A stretch of 64,000 nt of DNA, from the NCBI GenBank assembly GCA_019218445.1, contig JAHUUM010000004.1:1-64000 (forward strand), given 5' to 3'. Position numbers and translations under genes: made by a program. The notes beneath the pieces are model-generated. The model did not search any database. It saw only the letters and a program-made list of their open reading frames with translations, and was not told where the DNA came from. The DNA comes from Weeksellaceae bacterium TAE3-ERU29 (GTDB lineage: Bacteria; Bacteroidota; Bacteroidia; Flavobacteriales; Weeksellaceae). Positions 28,601 through 38,214 of the stretch are shown here, in pieces (positions within the stretch are counted from its first letter, which is position 1; each line of letters begins with the position of its first letter).

Positions 28601-29155
28601 AAGTTGCTCTGCAAAATCATTTAGTTGTTGTAAAGGATAATTCCCTGAGACATTAATATTACAAATTGGAAACTCTTCGGCAATATTTAAATCAAATACA
28701 TTCGGCTCTACTTTTGCTCCTGTGTCCATAAGCGGCCAGTCAGATTGTGCCTTTACTTGATCTATTTTATCTTTAACTTCCACTTTTGCTTTGTCCAAAG
28801 AAACTTTATCTTCAAACTCTACAATTGACATTCCGTAATCATTAAACGAAATAGATTGTATATCCTTAATTCCCGATATGCCTTTTATTTCTTGCTCAAT
28901 GGGTTCAGTTATAAACTTCTCTACATCTTCTGCTGTATTCCCGGGATACACAGAAGAAATGTAAATCTTATTTTCTATTACTTCCGGGAAAGATTCTCTT
29001 GGCATATTAACAAATGCCATCAGTCCTGCAACTAAAATAATGGCAGTAATAACATAAACCGTAATTTTATTATTAATTGCCCATGTAGAAATCGAGAAAC
29101 TTTTATCAATTTCATGGGTGTTTTCAGTCTTTTTATCTAAAGAATTCTTATTCAT
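25616..29155 (-). CDS. RND-family efflux transporter permease (AcrB-like inner membrane pump)
   Basis: An 1179-residue proton-driven pump with the RND layout: TM1 at about 30-50 (ITVYVITAIILVAGLMAFV), a large periplasmic loop, TM2-6 around 355-500 with GLVMGLGMLVDNGIVVVENV (the TM4 acidic motif), a central part with extra hydrophobic segments around 535-590, a second periplasmic loop, and TM8-12 (MMGIISLAGIVVNNAIVLID). The family usually has about 1030 residues; the excess lies mainly in the insert between TM6 and TM7. Its start codon overlaps the stop of the adaptor gene by one base (TAATG), showing tight coupling. It is the last gene of the TetR-TolC-adaptor-pump operon. The substrate could be drugs, detergents or metals. 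Confidence 0.95.
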   Translation of the reverse strand: MNKNSLDKKTENTHEIDKSFSISTWAINNKITVYVITAIILVAGLMAFVNMPRESFPEVIENKIYISSVYPGNTAEDVEKFITEPIEQEIKGISGIKDIQSISFNDYGMSIVEFEDKVSLDKAKVEVKDKIDQVKAQSDWPLMDTGAKVEPNVFDLNIAEEFPICNINVSGNYPLQQLNDFAEQLKDDFEDIQAVKEAPIRGVDDKEVEIALDLYKMTAAKVSFNDIANTISGDNKTISGGTMINNDHRLNIRVVGEITDPNQLAMIVVKQEGGLVYLGDLADIRFVEKEKTTYARNLGAPVVMMNIKKRSGENMIETITAVENVIDKAKMEYLPTDVEIGITNNQAPQTENQVKDLINNIIFGVILVVGVLMFFLGLRNASFVGIAIPLSMLMSLMILNFLGVTLNTMVLFGLVMGLGMLVDNGIVVVENVYSLMNKGYTRKEAAIQGVGEIAWPIIASTATTLAAFIPLALWPGTMGKFMMVFPMTLSVVLGSSLFVALIINSMLTSEFMHTESEDSQPSKFKVLVRNSLILLGAGILLLILGYYFDKVTFRVLGNLGIFFGIMLWVYEYALYPMSIWFQEKGLLWLEHKYREFLTWTLKRKRPVYIMIGMVFLFIFSIGLFSVTQPKVLFFPENEPNQIMVYIEYPEGTDIEKTNTLTEDIEKKVIAVLDQYTEEKDGKPYNYMAESIVSQVGAGAGNPQTDAGSSAAIPHKGKVTVSLREFKYRRGVLSSDVLEQVRSAVQGYPGASVTVEKDNNGPPVGFPINIEIQGDDYNLMMDEAEKMITFIQESGIPGIEQLKIDVTRDIPELTVTVDRALAGSMGVTNQMVGGTLRQSIYGVEVSRYRPEGDDEDYPINIRLKKEQRNDESVVLNQPVTFKNPNNGVMMQIPISSITSKEKNQLFSKIVRKDFKRTITIYSNMLSGYNPTETVNKIKTRLKQSGYELPEGMSYRFTGEQEQQAENMSFLVNALLMALAGILLIIVAQFNSISKPVIILSAVLLSFIGVFLGLIVNGDDFIILMTMMGIISLAGIVVNNAIVLIDYTQLLTDRSKRKLQIPENVMLPIKYMKQNIIDGGESRLRPVLLTAITTVLGLVPLAIGLNIDFEGLLSNYSPNIYLGGDNVLFWGPLAKTVIYGLIFATFLTLVIVPVMQYLVNRLKFRIRYGKNGEKYPEHIRE

Positions 29156-30372
29156 TATTTAGAAATTTTAACGTTATTTCCTTCTTCTAATTTAGAAGGA
29201 GCCTCGGTAATTACCACTTCTCCCGTTTGGATTCCTCCTTCTATTTCCACCATTCCGTTAGATTCTTCCCCTATGGTAACATAAGACTTTTTGGCTTTTT
29301 CATTTTCTACAACATACACATATGCTCCTTTAGCATCATGGCGAATTGCTGAGACATTTAGTACTATTGCCTTTTCAGCAGTATAATCATTCAAGCTTAA
29401 TTGTGCATTGCTGTTAGGTTTTAATTTGGCATCAGAATCTGGAACTTTCACCTCTACCTCAAATGAACGATTGGCAGGATTAATCGAGCTACTTACTCGG
29501 CTTACTTTAGAAGTAAATGTTTCATCTAAAGAAGGTACATAAATTTCGGCTAAAGTTCCCGGCCCTATATTAGAAATATAACTTTCCGGAACATAAGCTT
29601 TTAATCTTATATCCGATGGATTAACTAAACGAATAACCGGCATTCCTGGCCCTACAACCTGACCGCTTTGTGTAATTATCTGTTCTACTCGTCCACTAAA
29701 CGGTGCTCTTAATTGTGTTTTAGCTAATTGAGAGTTTACCCCCGAAACTCCTTTTTGTGCAGCTTGCACTTGTTGGCGTGCGGCTATTACACTTTTTTCA
29801 GATGTTTCATAATTAGTTTTAGCCTGTAAATACTGAATTTCTGAACCTATTTTTTTATTCCACAAGGATTGTTGTTTCATAAAAGTAGTTTTAGCTAAAT
29901 CTCGCTGAATTTCGGCTTGTTGTAATTGCGATTTAGCCTGATCCACACTGATTTTAGCTTGATTCAATTGGTCGGAAAGTCCTCCATCTGAAATACGAGC
30001 AATCAGCTGTCCTCTTTTTACGTATTGCCCTTCTTTTACTAAAAGATTAAGCACTCCACCATATTCAGGAGTTACTTGAACGTCTTGTTCCGTTTCTATA
30101 TTTGCTTGTATTTTAATAAAGTGGCGATATACGGTGTCTTTTACCGTAATAGCTTTTACATACTCCGTTTGCCCCGGATTAACAGACTCTATACGAGTAC
30201 GTAGTTTATTTTCTAATTTATGTAAGCTATCTGTTTGAGATTGTATTTGTTGCAATTTCAATTGCATAGCTTGTGTATCGTTACTTTGTAAAAGTTGGTC
30301 TACCGATGCGTCTTTTTTAGAATTACAAGCGGCAAGTGATAAACCGACTGCTATGATGATATATTTTTTCAT
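29155..30372 (-). CDS. RND periplasmic adaptor (membrane fusion protein), lipoprotein
   Basis: A 405-residue adaptor linking the inner membrane pump to the TolC channel. The lipobox is LAACNSK (Cys near 16). A coiled coil before and after the lipoyl-like domain is evident (LQKLQQIQSQTDSL-like heptads near 30-60; QAKSQLQQAEIQRDLAKTTF near 145-165). The biotinyl-lipoyl-like segment is EYGGVLNLLVKEGQYVKRGQLIARI, with its mate LRAPFSGRVEQIITQSGQVVGPGMP. It lies 19 bases after the TolC-like gene and overlaps the pump gene by one base. Confidence 0.95.
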   Translation of the reverse strand: MKKYIIIAVGLSLAACNSKKDASVDQLLQSNDTQAMQLKLQQIQSQTDSLHKLENKLRTRIESVNPGQTEYVKAITVKDTVYRHFIKIQANIETEQDVQVTPEYGGVLNLLVKEGQYVKRGQLIARISDGGLSDQLNQAKISVDQAKSQLQQAEIQRDLAKTTFMKQQSLWNKKIGSEIQYLQAKTNYETSEKSVIAARQQVQAAQKGVSGVNSQLAKTQLRAPFSGRVEQIITQSGQVVGPGMPVIRLVNPSDIRLKAYVPESYISNIGPGTLAEIYVPSLDETFTSKVSRVSSSINPANRSFEVEVKVPDSDAKLKPNSNAQLSLNDYTAEKAIVLNVSAIRHDAKGAYVYVVENEKAKKSYVTIGEESNGMVEIEGGIQTGEVVITEAPSKLEEGNNVKISK

Positions 30373-30391
30373 TACTTAGATAATTTTAGTT

Positions 30392-31687
30392 TTAATATTT
30401 TCCCATGGCTTGATATAATGCAGATTTAGATTGCACTACATTAAAAATGGATTGTATGTATTGATTTTGAGCTTGATATAATTGTTCTTCTGCGGTGGTA
30501 AGATTCATACTTGTCGTCATTCCCTCCGTGAATTTAATTTGTTCTTTGTCATAAATACTTTGAGATAAATCTACTAATTGCTTGGCGGCATCGTAGTTTT
30601 GAATGGCTACTTGATAATCAGATTGAGCATTTTCCATATTTTGGATTAACTCTTGTTGTTTTTTATCTCGGTCTAATTTAGATTGCTCCAATGTTATTTT
30701 AGCTTGCTGTGTTTTAGCACTTCTTTCCAATGAACTAAAAATAGGCACTGTTAATTTCAATCCCCACACGGTAGTAGGGTTCCATTGGTCAAAACCTTTA
30801 AAAAGGGCTTCTTCTTTAGAGAAATTATTTTGAGAATGACTTAAAAATGTACTCAAAGAAGGCAAGGCTTTGGACTTTTCGTATTTTACTTGCAATTCAT
30901 TGATATGCACTTGGTGGTCAGCGATTTGATAATCAATGTGTTCTTCTATTTTTTGTGCATTTTCTTTCGATAAAAGAATAAGATAATCTTGCATTAAATC
31001 ATCCAACGTTCCCGTAAGCACAATTTCTTGAGATTGCGGAATACCCATAATATATTTAAGTGTATTTTCTGCTTTTTTCTCCTGACTTTTTGCAAAATTT
31101 ATTGAAGATTTCAATTTTGTAACCGTGTATTTTAATTGGTCTACATTTTGTTGCTCTGTCATTCCTGCTTTATAAATTTCGGTAATTTCGTACAGATTTT
31201 TATCGGTAGTTTTTAAATTATTTTCAAGGATTTTTATATTTTCCTTTCCAATTAAAACACCGGCATACGCATTAATTACTGCTTCCATTAATGTGGACCT
31301 TACTTTTTCTTTACTTAAAAGCGAAATCTTTTTAAATGCTTTTGCCGATTGTAATCCTACAATATAAGAGCCACTAAATATCAGCTGAGTTGCTTGTATA
31401 TTTGCTGTTAAGTTTTGTTTTGACCCCAAAGGAATTATTTGCCCTTGGAATACAGCAACAGGAATATCTATATTGTAATTATAGTCCACTCCACCATCAA
31501 TATGAGGAAGCCCTGTAGCAGTAGTCTCCCAAATCTTCTTTTCAGCTTTTTTTATTTCTAATTCAGAACGCTGAATATCGTAGTTATGTTCCAATGTATA
31601 ATCTATAGCCTCCTGCAAGCTAAAACTTTGCTGAGCCCCCACCCACTGGAATAATAATACTCCTATTAATATAATTATTTTTTTCAT
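30392..31687 (-). CDS. TolC-family outer membrane efflux channel
   Basis: A 431-residue outer membrane factor with a signal peptide (LLFQWVGAQ, cleaved near 18) and two internally similar halves, each with an outer membrane efflux protein repeat: FSLQEAIDYTLEHNYDIQRSE at the start, and long heptad-rich helices such as LNLTTAEEQLYQAQNQYIQS near the end. The gene begins four bases inside the regulator's stop (ATGA overlap). It completes the tripartite pump with the next two genes. Confidence 0.93.
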   Translation of the reverse strand: MKKIIILIGVLLFQWVGAQQSFSLQEAIDYTLEHNYDIQRSELEIKKAEKKIWETTATGLPHIDGGVDYNYNIDIPVAVFQGQIIPLGSKQNLTANIQATQLIFSGSYIVGLQSAKAFKKISLLSKEKVRSTLMEAVINAYAGVLIGKENIKILENNLKTTDKNLYEITEIYKAGMTEQQNVDQLKYTVTKLKSSINFAKSQEKKAENTLKYIMGIPQSQEIVLTGTLDDLMQDYLILLSKENAQKIEEHIDYQIADHQVHINELQVKYEKSKALPSLSTFLSHSQNNFSKEEALFKGFDQWNPTTVWGLKLTVPIFSSLERSAKTQQAKITLEQSKLDRDKKQQELIQNMENAQSDYQVAIQNYDAAKQLVDLSQSIYDKEQIKFTEGMTTSMNLTTAEEQLYQAQNQYIQSIFNVVQSKSALYQAMGKY

Positions 31688-32289
31688 TGATTATTTTTTA
31701 ATATTTCTTCTAAAATTTCCTGTCCTTTTGGTGTGACCAAAATTCGTATCATATATTCTAAATGTTTACTTTCAACATATTTTAAATTAAACTTATCCTC
31801 AGGGTAAATTTGTTCACTTAAACCATTTTTCTCAATTCCTAAAAAGAAATAAAAGAAAAACTGAATATCTACTTCTTTTCTGTAAACCCCTTCTGAAATC
31901 CCTTCTTGTATGTTTTTATAAAGATATTTCTTGATTTTCTCCTCAATATGTATCTGTACTTTTTTATGAATCTCAGGATAATACTTTTCCATTTCTCTCA
32001 TTGGCTTACGTGAAGTTACATTAAAGAATGAGTCTATCACTTGAGACATTTTATAAATTCGTTCTATTGCGTTTAGTTCTTTTTCGTAATTGTTTTCATT
32101 GAGTCTACTTTCTACATTTTCAAAAATATCTTGAACAACGTCTTCAATCAGCTTATTTTTAGAATTATAGTTTTCATAAAGTGTTTTTTTAGAAATCCCC
32201 AATTCTTCTGCAATATCATCCATAGTAACTGTCCGATATCCGAATTTTAAAAATAACTTTCGTGCAACTGTTAATATTTTACCTTTCAT
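31684..32289 (-). CDS. TetR/AcrR-family transcriptional regulator
   Basis: A 201-residue one-component regulator with an N-terminal helix-turn-helix (about residues 3-50: LFLKFGYRTVTMDDIAEELG, ISKKTLYENYNSKNKL) and a variable ligand-binding C-terminal part. It heads the efflux operon and probably represses it, with pump substrates as inducers; this is inferred from position. I start at ATG 32289; a TTG three codons earlier is only two bases from the predicted transcript start. Confidence 0.93.
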   Translation of the reverse strand: MKGKILTVARKLFLKFGYRTVTMDDIAEELGISKKTLYENYNSKNKLIEDVVQDIFENVESRLNENNYEKELNAIERIYKMSQVIDSFFNVTSRKPMREMEKYYPEIHKKVQIHIEEKIKKYLYKNIQEGISEGVYRKEVDIQFFFYFFLGIEKNGLSEQIYPEDKFNLKYVESKHLEYMIRILVTPKGQEILEEILKNNQ

Positions 32290-32306
32290 TTTTGTCAAAT
32301 AGAGTA

Positions 32307-32340
32307 CAAATGTAGGTAAGAAAACTTAAAAAACAAAAAA
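32307..32340 (-). promoter_or_regulatory. Promoter of the efflux operon
   Basis: TACATTTG (32307-32314) and TTTTTTG (32334-32340) on the minus strand match -7 and -33 with 19 bases between them. The region up to 32500 is AT-rich; no clear TetR operator palindrome was found. Confidence 0.75.
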
Positions 32341-32499
32341 AGTTTCCAAAGTTTATAAAGTTAAAACTTAATTTTATTTTTTATATCAACTTATAATCAA
32401 GTATTTAACAATTTATTTTATTTTCATATAAAATAAAATAAACGGGGAAATAGCTTTTAGTTTCCTTCAATCCATAATAAATTAGAAAAGTAAATTCCA

Positions 32500-32533
32500 T
32501 AAAAAAAAGTCACCCAAATTACTGAGTGACTTA
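32500..32533 (-). terminator. Terminator behind tRNA-Ala and hemL
   Basis: AAGTCAC and GTGACTT (minus-strand orientation) form a 7-bp stem followed by eight T, 15 bases past the tRNA end. Confidence 0.8.
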
Positions 32534-32547
32534 TTAAAAAATAAAAG

Positions 32548-32623
<76 letters not shown>

Positions 32624-32635
32624 CAAAAGTTTAAT

Positions 32636-33916
32636 TTATAGGTTAAAACTTTTTACTGCTGATAAAGTTTTATCTATCTCCGTATCTGTAATCGCCATAC
32701 CTACAAACCACGTTTCAAACGAGCTTGGTGGCAAATATACACCATTTTTCAATAGGTGATGATAGAACTTATTAAAAATCTGATTATGCCCTGTTTTAGC
32801 TGTTTCAAAATCAACAACGTCCACATCTGTAAAGAAAACTGACATCATAGAACCTATCATATTTATTTGATGCTCTATTCCTTTTTCTATCAAAATCTCA
32901 TTTATCCCTTCTGCTATCGCAATTGAAGTATCTTCTAAATCATCATACTTTTCAGGGTGTCTTTGCAAAATTTCTAATGTGGTTAATCCTCCACGCATTG
33001 CCAATGGATTCCCTGAAAGTGTCCCTGCCTGATAAACCGGCCCGTCCGGTGCTAAGTAATCCATTATCTCTTTTCTTCCGGCAAACGCTCCTACCGGTAA
33101 TCCTCCTCCGATTACTTTACCAAAGGTTACCAAATCAGCGTCTATCCCAAATAATTTTTGAGCCCCTCCAAAATCTAAACGAAAACCTGTCATTACCTCA
33201 TCAAAAATTAATAAAGTTTTATTTTGTGTACATAGTTCTCTGATTCCTTCTAAAAACCCGTCAAGTGGAGGTATGCATCCCATATTTCCGGCAACAGGCT
33301 CTAAAATTACAGCGGCAATTTCATCTTTATTTTGATTGAAAATTTCTTTTACATTTTCTAAATCATTGTATTTTGCAAGGATTGTATCTTTTGCTGTTCC
33401 TTGTGTTACTCCCGGACTGCTTGGCTCTCCAAATGTTGCCAAACCACTACCCGCCTGAATTAAAAAACTGTCTGAATGTCCATGATAGCATCCCGCAAAT
33501 TTTATAATTTTCTCTCTCTTTGTGTATCCTCTTGCCAAACGAATAGCACTCATACAAGCCTCTGTTCCTGAGTTTACAAAACGTACTTTGTCTATATTTG
33601 GAACGGCGTTGACCACTAATCTGGCAATTTCTGTTTCCAGTTCAGTGGGTGTTCCAAAAGAAGTTCCTTTCTCTACTTGAGCTATTAAAGCCTCTGTTAC
33701 TTGCGGATGAGCATGACCTAAGATCATAGGCCCCCAAGAGTTGATAAAGTCTACATAATCATTACCATCGGCATCATACATATAAGCTCCTTTTGCCTTT
33801 TCTATAAAAATTGGAGTTCCCCCAACTGATTTAAAAGCTCTTGCAGGAGAGTTCACTCCGCCCGGTAATACTTCTTGTGCTTCTTTAAATAAAGCACTAC
33901 TTCTTTGATATCTCAT
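32636..33916 (-). CDS. hemL: Glutamate-1-semialdehyde 2,1-aminomutase
   Basis: A PLP enzyme of tetrapyrrole (haem) synthesis converting glutamate-1-semialdehyde to 5-aminolevulinate; 426 residues, the usual length. The PLP lysine lies in [18 protein letters not shown] near residue 267. Other signatures are [15 protein letters not shown] near 20-34, [26 protein letters not shown] and [10 protein letters not shown]. It follows the LysM glucosaminidase by four bases and precedes tRNA-Ala by 14, as part of a four-member minus-strand operon of unrelated functions. Confidence 0.97.
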   Translation of the reverse strand: MRYQRSSALFKEAQEVLPGGVNSPARAFKSVGGTPIFIEKAKGAYMYDADGNDYVDFINSWGPMILGHAHPQVTEALIAQVEKGTSFGTPTELETEIARLVVNAVPNIDKVRFVNSGTEACMSAIRLARGYTKREKIIKFAGCYHGHSDSFLIQAGSGLATFGEPSSPGVTQGTAKDTILAKYNDLENVKEIFNQNKDEIAAVILEPVAGNMGCIPPLDGFLEGIRELCTQNKTLLIFDEVMTGFRLDFGGAQKLFGIDADLVTFGKVIGGGLPVGAFAGRKEIMDYLAPDGPVYQAGTLSGNPLAMRGGLTTLEILQRHPEKYDDLEDTSIAIAEGINEILIEKGIEHQINMIGSMMSVFFTDVDVVDFETAKTGHNQIFNKFYHHLLKNGVYLPPSSFETWFVGMAITDTEIDKTLSAVKSFNL

Positions 33917-33920
33917 TTTA

Positions 33921-35018
33921 TTAACTTCTTGGTTTTCTACTACGAAGATACAAAACCTCTCCCACTTTTGGCTCTGTTCCTCTTTCCATTCTATTTTTTC
34001 GGTATAAACTTCTTAATCTTATTCCCATTTTCTGAGAAATTGAATACATACTATCTCCTTCCTGAACTTTATAAGTTTCTTTAGATCCTTTATACCTTTT
34101 CTTTTCTAAAAATAAATATTGTCCTGCCGATAAATCTTTAGCATCATCTAAATCATTATAACACAACAAACGAGATTCTCTCACATTATAAGCCTTAGCT
34201 ATTTGAGGAATTGTCTCTCCTTCATTTACTATGATATATTTTCTCCCTATCGGGTGTAGTCTTATTCTTTGTTGATTAAGAACAACCGGACGCTCTACTC
34301 TTTTTTTCTTTTCTGATTTTTTTGCTAATGCCTCTACTCGCTCTCTATCTTTATTTTCTTTTATTCTTTCCGTAACTACTTTCGGCTCTTCTTTATTTTC
34401 TTTTTTAGGCTCTTGTATAGCTACAATTACTTTCTCTTCTTCCTTAAAATTAGGCTGAACAATTTTTCTATCTACTGGTCCGTAAAGTGCTACTACCTGA
34501 TTATAAACATCATCCTCAGTATTTAAGTAATCAAACTTATCTAAAGAATATTTTTTTATTTTATCAATTAAAATATAAGCATAACGAGGGTTTGTAGCAT
34601 ATCCTGCCTTTTTTAGCCCATGTGCCCAACCTTCATAATCTGTAAGTTCCAGCCCGAATAATCTTCTATAATAAGGTCTTTCTGCTAAAAATTTAGAGTG
34701 ATCTCTATAACTATCTTCTACAGAATTATATTTCCTAAAACATTCTCCGGGTGCATCATCATCATGCGTAAGACTTTCGCCCAACCATTCTTTTTTACAC
34801 TTTATACCAAAATGATTATTTGCTTGCTCTGCCAATCGAGATTGACCTCCTCCGGTTTCTAAAATACCTTGTGCCAAGGTTATACTTGCCGGGATTTTAT
34901 ATAAATGCATCTCTTGTACAGCCAATAGAGCGTATTTCTGAATGTATTCCACTTCTCTATCCTGTGCAAAAGTTAATGTATAGACAGATAATAATGCCAA
35001 CAAAAATATTTTCTTCAT
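33921..35018 (-). CDS. Secreted glucosaminidase with two C-terminal LysM domains
   Basis: A 365-residue cell-wall hydrolase. After a signal peptide ([19 protein letters not shown]) comes a glucosaminidase domain at about 25-165: [29 protein letters not shown], and [17 protein letters not shown], with the Glu of LETGGGQS as the probable catalytic acid. A Lys/Glu-rich linker follows. Two LysM modules ([20 protein letters not shown] and [20 protein letters not shown]) bind peptidoglycan. I start at 35018, four bases after the upstream gene's stop; the ATG at 35033 overlaps that gene. Confidence 0.9.
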   Translation of the reverse strand: MKKIFLLALLSVYTLTFAQDREVEYIQKYALLAVQEMHLYKIPASITLAQGILETGGGQSRLAEQANNHFGIKCKKEWLGESLTHDDDAPGECFRKYNSVEDSYRDHSKFLAERPYYRRLFGLELTDYEGWAHGLKKAGYATNPRYAYILIDKIKKYSLDKFDYLNTEDDVYNQVVALYGPVDRKIVQPNFKEEEKVIVAIQEPKKENKEEPKVVTERIKENKDRERVEALAKKSEKKKRVERPVVLNQQRIRLHPIGRKYIIVNEGETIPQIAKAYNVRESRLLCYNDLDDAKDLSAGQYLFLEKKRYKGSKETYKVQEGDSMYSISQKMGIRLRSLYRKNRMERGTEPKVGEVLYLRSRKPRS

Positions 35019-35022
35019 AGTA

Positions 35023-35946
35023 TTAAAATTCAATATTAAATTTATTTTTAAATCGTTCGTTGAAACCTTTTATTCCTTGTAAACCACCCGTATGAACAGC
35101 TAAAATTTTAGCATTCGGCTCAAAATAGCCTTGCTTTATCAGTCCAAATAAGCCGAACATCATTTTTCCGGTATACAATGGTTCTAACATAACGCCATAT
35201 TCCGATTTAAAATTGTTGACAAAACTAATTAAATCTTCATTAAATTTCCCGAATCCCCCGAAATGAAATGCGTTAATAATTTCATAATTAGATTTATTTG
35301 TATATTTCTGTATCGTTTTCAACAAATATTCATAATCTTTCAAAGCGGGAAAACCTAATAGTTTCTGATTCTCTTCCGTTGATTTTAAAATCCCCGTAAA
35401 TGTTCCCGCAGTTCCCATTGCACAAGTAATATAATTGAAAGGTTGAGTTTCCTCGTTTAAAATCTCCTCACATCCTTTTATTGCAAACTCATTTGTTCCA
35501 CCTTCCGGCACTAAATAAAAATCCCCAAATTTCTGTTTTAATTCATTTATAAAACTCTGCTCTGTTTTTCTTCTGTAGTCAGTCCTTGTTACAAAATGGA
35601 ATTTCATTCCCATTTTCTCAGCATCTTTTAAAGTAACATTTCGTTCTTTATCCGCCAATTCCTCTCCCCTGATTACACCAATGGTTTCAAACCCGAAAGC
35701 CTTTCCGGCAGCGGCTACTGCATGAATATGATTAGAGTACGCCCCTCCAAAACTGAGCAAAGTTTTTTGATTTAATCTATTAGCTTCAATTAAATTATAT
35801 TTTAATTTCCTGAATTTATTTCCCTGAATTAACGGATGATTTAAATCCTCTCGCAGTATAGAAAGTTCTATTTTGTGTTTCTCTAAAAAATCACTTTCTA
35901 ACGATGTAATCGGAACTTTTGGAATTTCTATAACTAATTCTTCCAT
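35023..35946 (-). CDS. ACC deaminase / D-cysteine desulfhydrase family PLP enzyme
   Basis: A 307-residue fold-type II PLP enzyme. The lysine that binds PLP lies in LIQGNKFRKLKYNL near residue 44, and the phosphate and substrate loop in SFGGAYSNHIHAVAAAGKAFG near 66-86. EGGTNEFAIKG and GTAGTFTGIL complete the family pattern. Proteins of this type act as 1-aminocyclopropane-1-carboxylate deaminases or, more often, as D-cysteine desulfhydrases; sequence alone does not separate them with certainty, and the latter is more likely in a non-plant-associated bacterium. It is the first gene of the operon with the glucosaminidase and hemL. Confidence 0.88.
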   Translation of the reverse strand: MEELVIEIPKVPITSLESDFLEKHKIELSILREDLNHPLIQGNKFRKLKYNLIEANRLNQKTLLSFGGAYSNHIHAVAAAGKAFGFETIGVIRGEELADKERNVTLKDAEKMGMKFHFVTRTDYRRKTEQSFINELKQKFGDFYLVPEGGTNEFAIKGCEEILNEETQPFNYITCAMGTAGTFTGILKSTEENQKLLGFPALKDYEYLLKTIQKYTNKSNYEIINAFHFGGFGKFNEDLISFVNNFKSEYGVMLEPLYTGKMMFGLFGLIKQGYFEPNAKILAVHTGGLQGIKGFNERFKNKFNIEF

Positions 35947-35975
35947 TTTGAAGAGTCTTTATTTAAAGATTTAAG

Positions 35976-35983
35976 CAAAGATA
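35976..35983 (-). promoter_or_regulatory. -7 element of the ACC-deaminase-hemL operon
   Basis: TATCTTTG on the minus strand (TAnnTTTG), 29 bases before the start codon; divergent from the identical tyrS element at 36061. Confidence 0.55.
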
Positions 35984-36060
35984 AGTTTTTATGACTAAAT
36001 TAAACTTTACCCTTTCTTATAAAATCTATCTTCTACAATTTATCCTTCTATAAACTTTTG

Positions 36061-36068
36061 TATCTTTG
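36061..36068 (+). promoter_or_regulatory. -7 element of tyrS
   Basis: TATCTTTG matches TAnnTTTG, 21 bases before the ATG. The -33 region is weak. Confidence 0.55.
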
Positions 36069-36089
36069 CTTTTCTAAGAAAATTAGGCA

Positions 36090-37379
36090 ATGAAAAACTT
36101 TATAGAAGAATTACGCTGGAGAGGTATGATACAGGATATCATGCCTGAAACAGAAGAACATTTAATGGAAGAAATGCGTTCGGCATACGTGGGAATTGAC
36201 CCAACTGCCGACTCTTTACATATTGGGCATTTGGTAAGCATCATGATGCTTAAACATTTCCAAGCATGCGGACATAAACCCTATGCATTAATTGGAGGAG
36301 CTACAGGAATGATAGGCGATCCTTCGGGAAAATCCGCAGAACGTAACTTATTAAATGAAGAAACTTTAAGCAAAAACATTAAAGGGATTCACTCTCAGTT
36401 AGAACGTTTTTTAGACTTTAATACATCAGAAGAAAACGGGGCTGTTTTAGTAAATAATTATGACTGGATGAAAGATTTTTCATTCATTGATTTTGCTCGT
36501 GATATTGGGAAACACATCACCGTGAATTATATGATGGCAAAAGATTCTGTAAAAAAACGCTTTGACCCGGAAGAAAATACAGCCGGAATGTCTTTTACAG
36601 AGTTTACTTATCAATTAATTCAAGGGTACGATTTCTTACATTTATTCCAAGAGAAAAACTGTACATTACAGATGGGAGGCTCTGACCAATGGGGAAATAT
36701 CACTACCGGAACAGAGATGATTCGACGTATTGCAAGAGGAAAAGCTTATGCTATGACCTGCCCTCTTATCACTAAAGCCGATGGAACAAAATTTGGTAAA
36801 ACAGAAGGTGGAAATATTTGGTTAGACGCTGAATTAACTTCTCCTTATAGATTTTACCAATATTGGTTAAATGTGTCCGATGATGATGCTGAGAAGTACA
36901 TCAAAATCTTTACTATGTTGAATGAGCAAGAAATTACCGAGCTTGTTGCAAAACATAAAGAAGAACCTCATTTAAGACAATTGCAAAAAAGATTAGCCGA
37001 AGAAATTACAGTAATGGTACACTCTAAAGAGGATTTAGAAAATGCTGTACAAGCCTCTGAAATTCTTTTCGGAAAAGCAACATCTGAAAATCTTAAAGCC
37101 TTAAATGAAAAAACATTTTTAGATGTTTTTGACGGAGTACCTCAAGCTGAAATTTCCAAAGAGGATTTAAACGAGGATTTATTGGAAATCTTTGCGACCA
37201 AAACCGATTTCATGAAGTCTAAAGGTGAGGCAAGACGAGCATTGCAACAGAACTCTATCTCAGTAAATAAAGATAAAATTGCGGAAGATTATCAATTATC
37301 TGAAAATGATTTAATCAACAATAAATTTATCTTATTACAACGTGGCAAAAAGAATTATTTTGTATTAGTTGTGAAATAA
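36090..37379 (+). CDS. tyrS: Tyrosyl-tRNA synthetase
   Basis: A 429-residue class I synthetase charging tRNA-Tyr. The HIGH motif is LHIGHL near residue 47, the tyrosine-binding region is [12 protein letters not shown] near 200, and the KMSKS loop has the bacterial TyrRS form [11 protein letters not shown] near 235. A C-terminal S4-like RNA-binding segment ([19 protein letters not shown]) ends the protein. Monocistronic between its own promoter and a strong terminator. Confidence 0.97.
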   Translation: MKNFIEELRWRGMIQDIMPETEEHLMEEMRSAYVGIDPTADSLHIGHLVSIMMLKHFQACGHKPYALIGGATGMIGDPSGKSAERNLLNEETLSKNIKGIHSQLERFLDFNTSEENGAVLVNNYDWMKDFSFIDFARDIGKHITVNYMMAKDSVKKRFDPEENTAGMSFTEFTYQLIQGYDFLHLFQEKNCTLQMGGSDQWGNITTGTEMIRRIARGKAYAMTCPLITKADGTKFGKTEGGNIWLDAELTSPYRFYQYWLNVSDDDAEKYIKIFTMLNEQEITELVAKHKEEPHLRQLQKRLAEEITVMVHSKEDLENAVQASEILFGKATSENLKALNEKTFLDVFDGVPQAEISKEDLNEDLLEIFATKTDFMKSKGEARRALQQNSISVNKDKIAEDYQLSENDLINNKFILLQRGKKNYFVLVVK

Positions 37380-37410
37380 AGCCACCTAAAACTTACAATA
37401 AAAGAAGATA

Positions 37411-37442
37411 GCCACCTCAAAACTGAGGTGGTGTTTTTTTTT
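37411..37442 (+). terminator. tyrS terminator
   Basis: GCCACCTCA and TGAGGTGGT pair around AAAC, followed by G and nine T. The remaining stretch up to 37765 is AT-rich and shows no gene or repeat. Confidence 0.9.
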
Positions 37443-37765
37443 ATAAAAAAGCTGTGCAACAGTTGTTTACTAAGAGAGATTTTAATCTATTTTCACAATA
37501 TTTTGACATGAACTGTAAAATATAACCAGCAACAAAATTGATTGGATCCTTTCACTAAGAAACTTATTCTTTCATTTAAAGAAAAGAGCATATAACTAAT
37601 ATAAAAGTTGATTTGCTCATCTCAAATATAACTAAACTTTAAACGATTTGCCTTAAAAGAACTTGAAAAAAATAGAATTAATGTTCGGATTATATGCTTT
37701 ATGAGATATTTTAATTATCTTTTATTAATTAATTTTTAACTTAGCTAAAATTATTAAATTAAAGA

Positions 37766-38194
37766 ATGTCCCAAAATTCAACCACCGAAAAATATTTAGC
37801 AAAAAAAGGTATCCGAGTAACTGCCATGCGATTATTGGTTTTTGATTATTTGGCAAAACAAAGAGAAATCGCGGTTACCCTTTCCGACATAGAAAATGCT
37901 TTTTCCAAAGCCGACCGCACGACTCTTTACCGAACTATCAAAACTTTTGAGGAAAAAGGCGTTGTTCATTCCATTGATGACGGAACGGGGATTCATAAAT
38001 ATGCTCTTTGCAAAGCCGATTGCGATGGACATCAGCATCAAGATTTGCACTTGCATTTTCATTGTTCTAAATGTAATGAAACCATTTGCCTAACCGATAC
38101 GCAAATTCCTAAAATTAAAGTTCCCTCAGGGTTTATCGCAGAAGATATTAATTTAATTGTAAAAGGTGTGTGTGATAAGTGTAGTGAAGTTTAA
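37766..38194 (+). CDS. Fur-family metal-responsive repressor
   Basis: A 142-residue cytoplasmic DNA-binding regulator. The winged helix is at about 10-80 (ADRTTLYRTIKTFEEKGVVHSI is the recognition region). The metal-binding part has a His cluster (DGHQHQDLHLHFHC) and two CxxC pairs, CSKC and CDKC, that hold the structural zinc. The presence of a Zn/Cd-type P1B ATPase gene 600 bases downstream on the same strand suggests zinc sensing (Zur-like), but Fur and Zur cannot be separated by sequence alone. Confidence 0.88.
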   Translation: MSQNSTTEKYLAKKGIRVTAMRLLVFDYLAKQREIAVTLSDIENAFSKADRTTLYRTIKTFEEKGVVHSIDDGTGIHKYALCKADCDGHQHQDLHLHFHCSKCNETICLTDTQIPKIKVPSGFIAEDINLIVKGVCDKCSEV

Positions 38195-38214
38195 ATATCA
38201 TTTTTTATTAAATA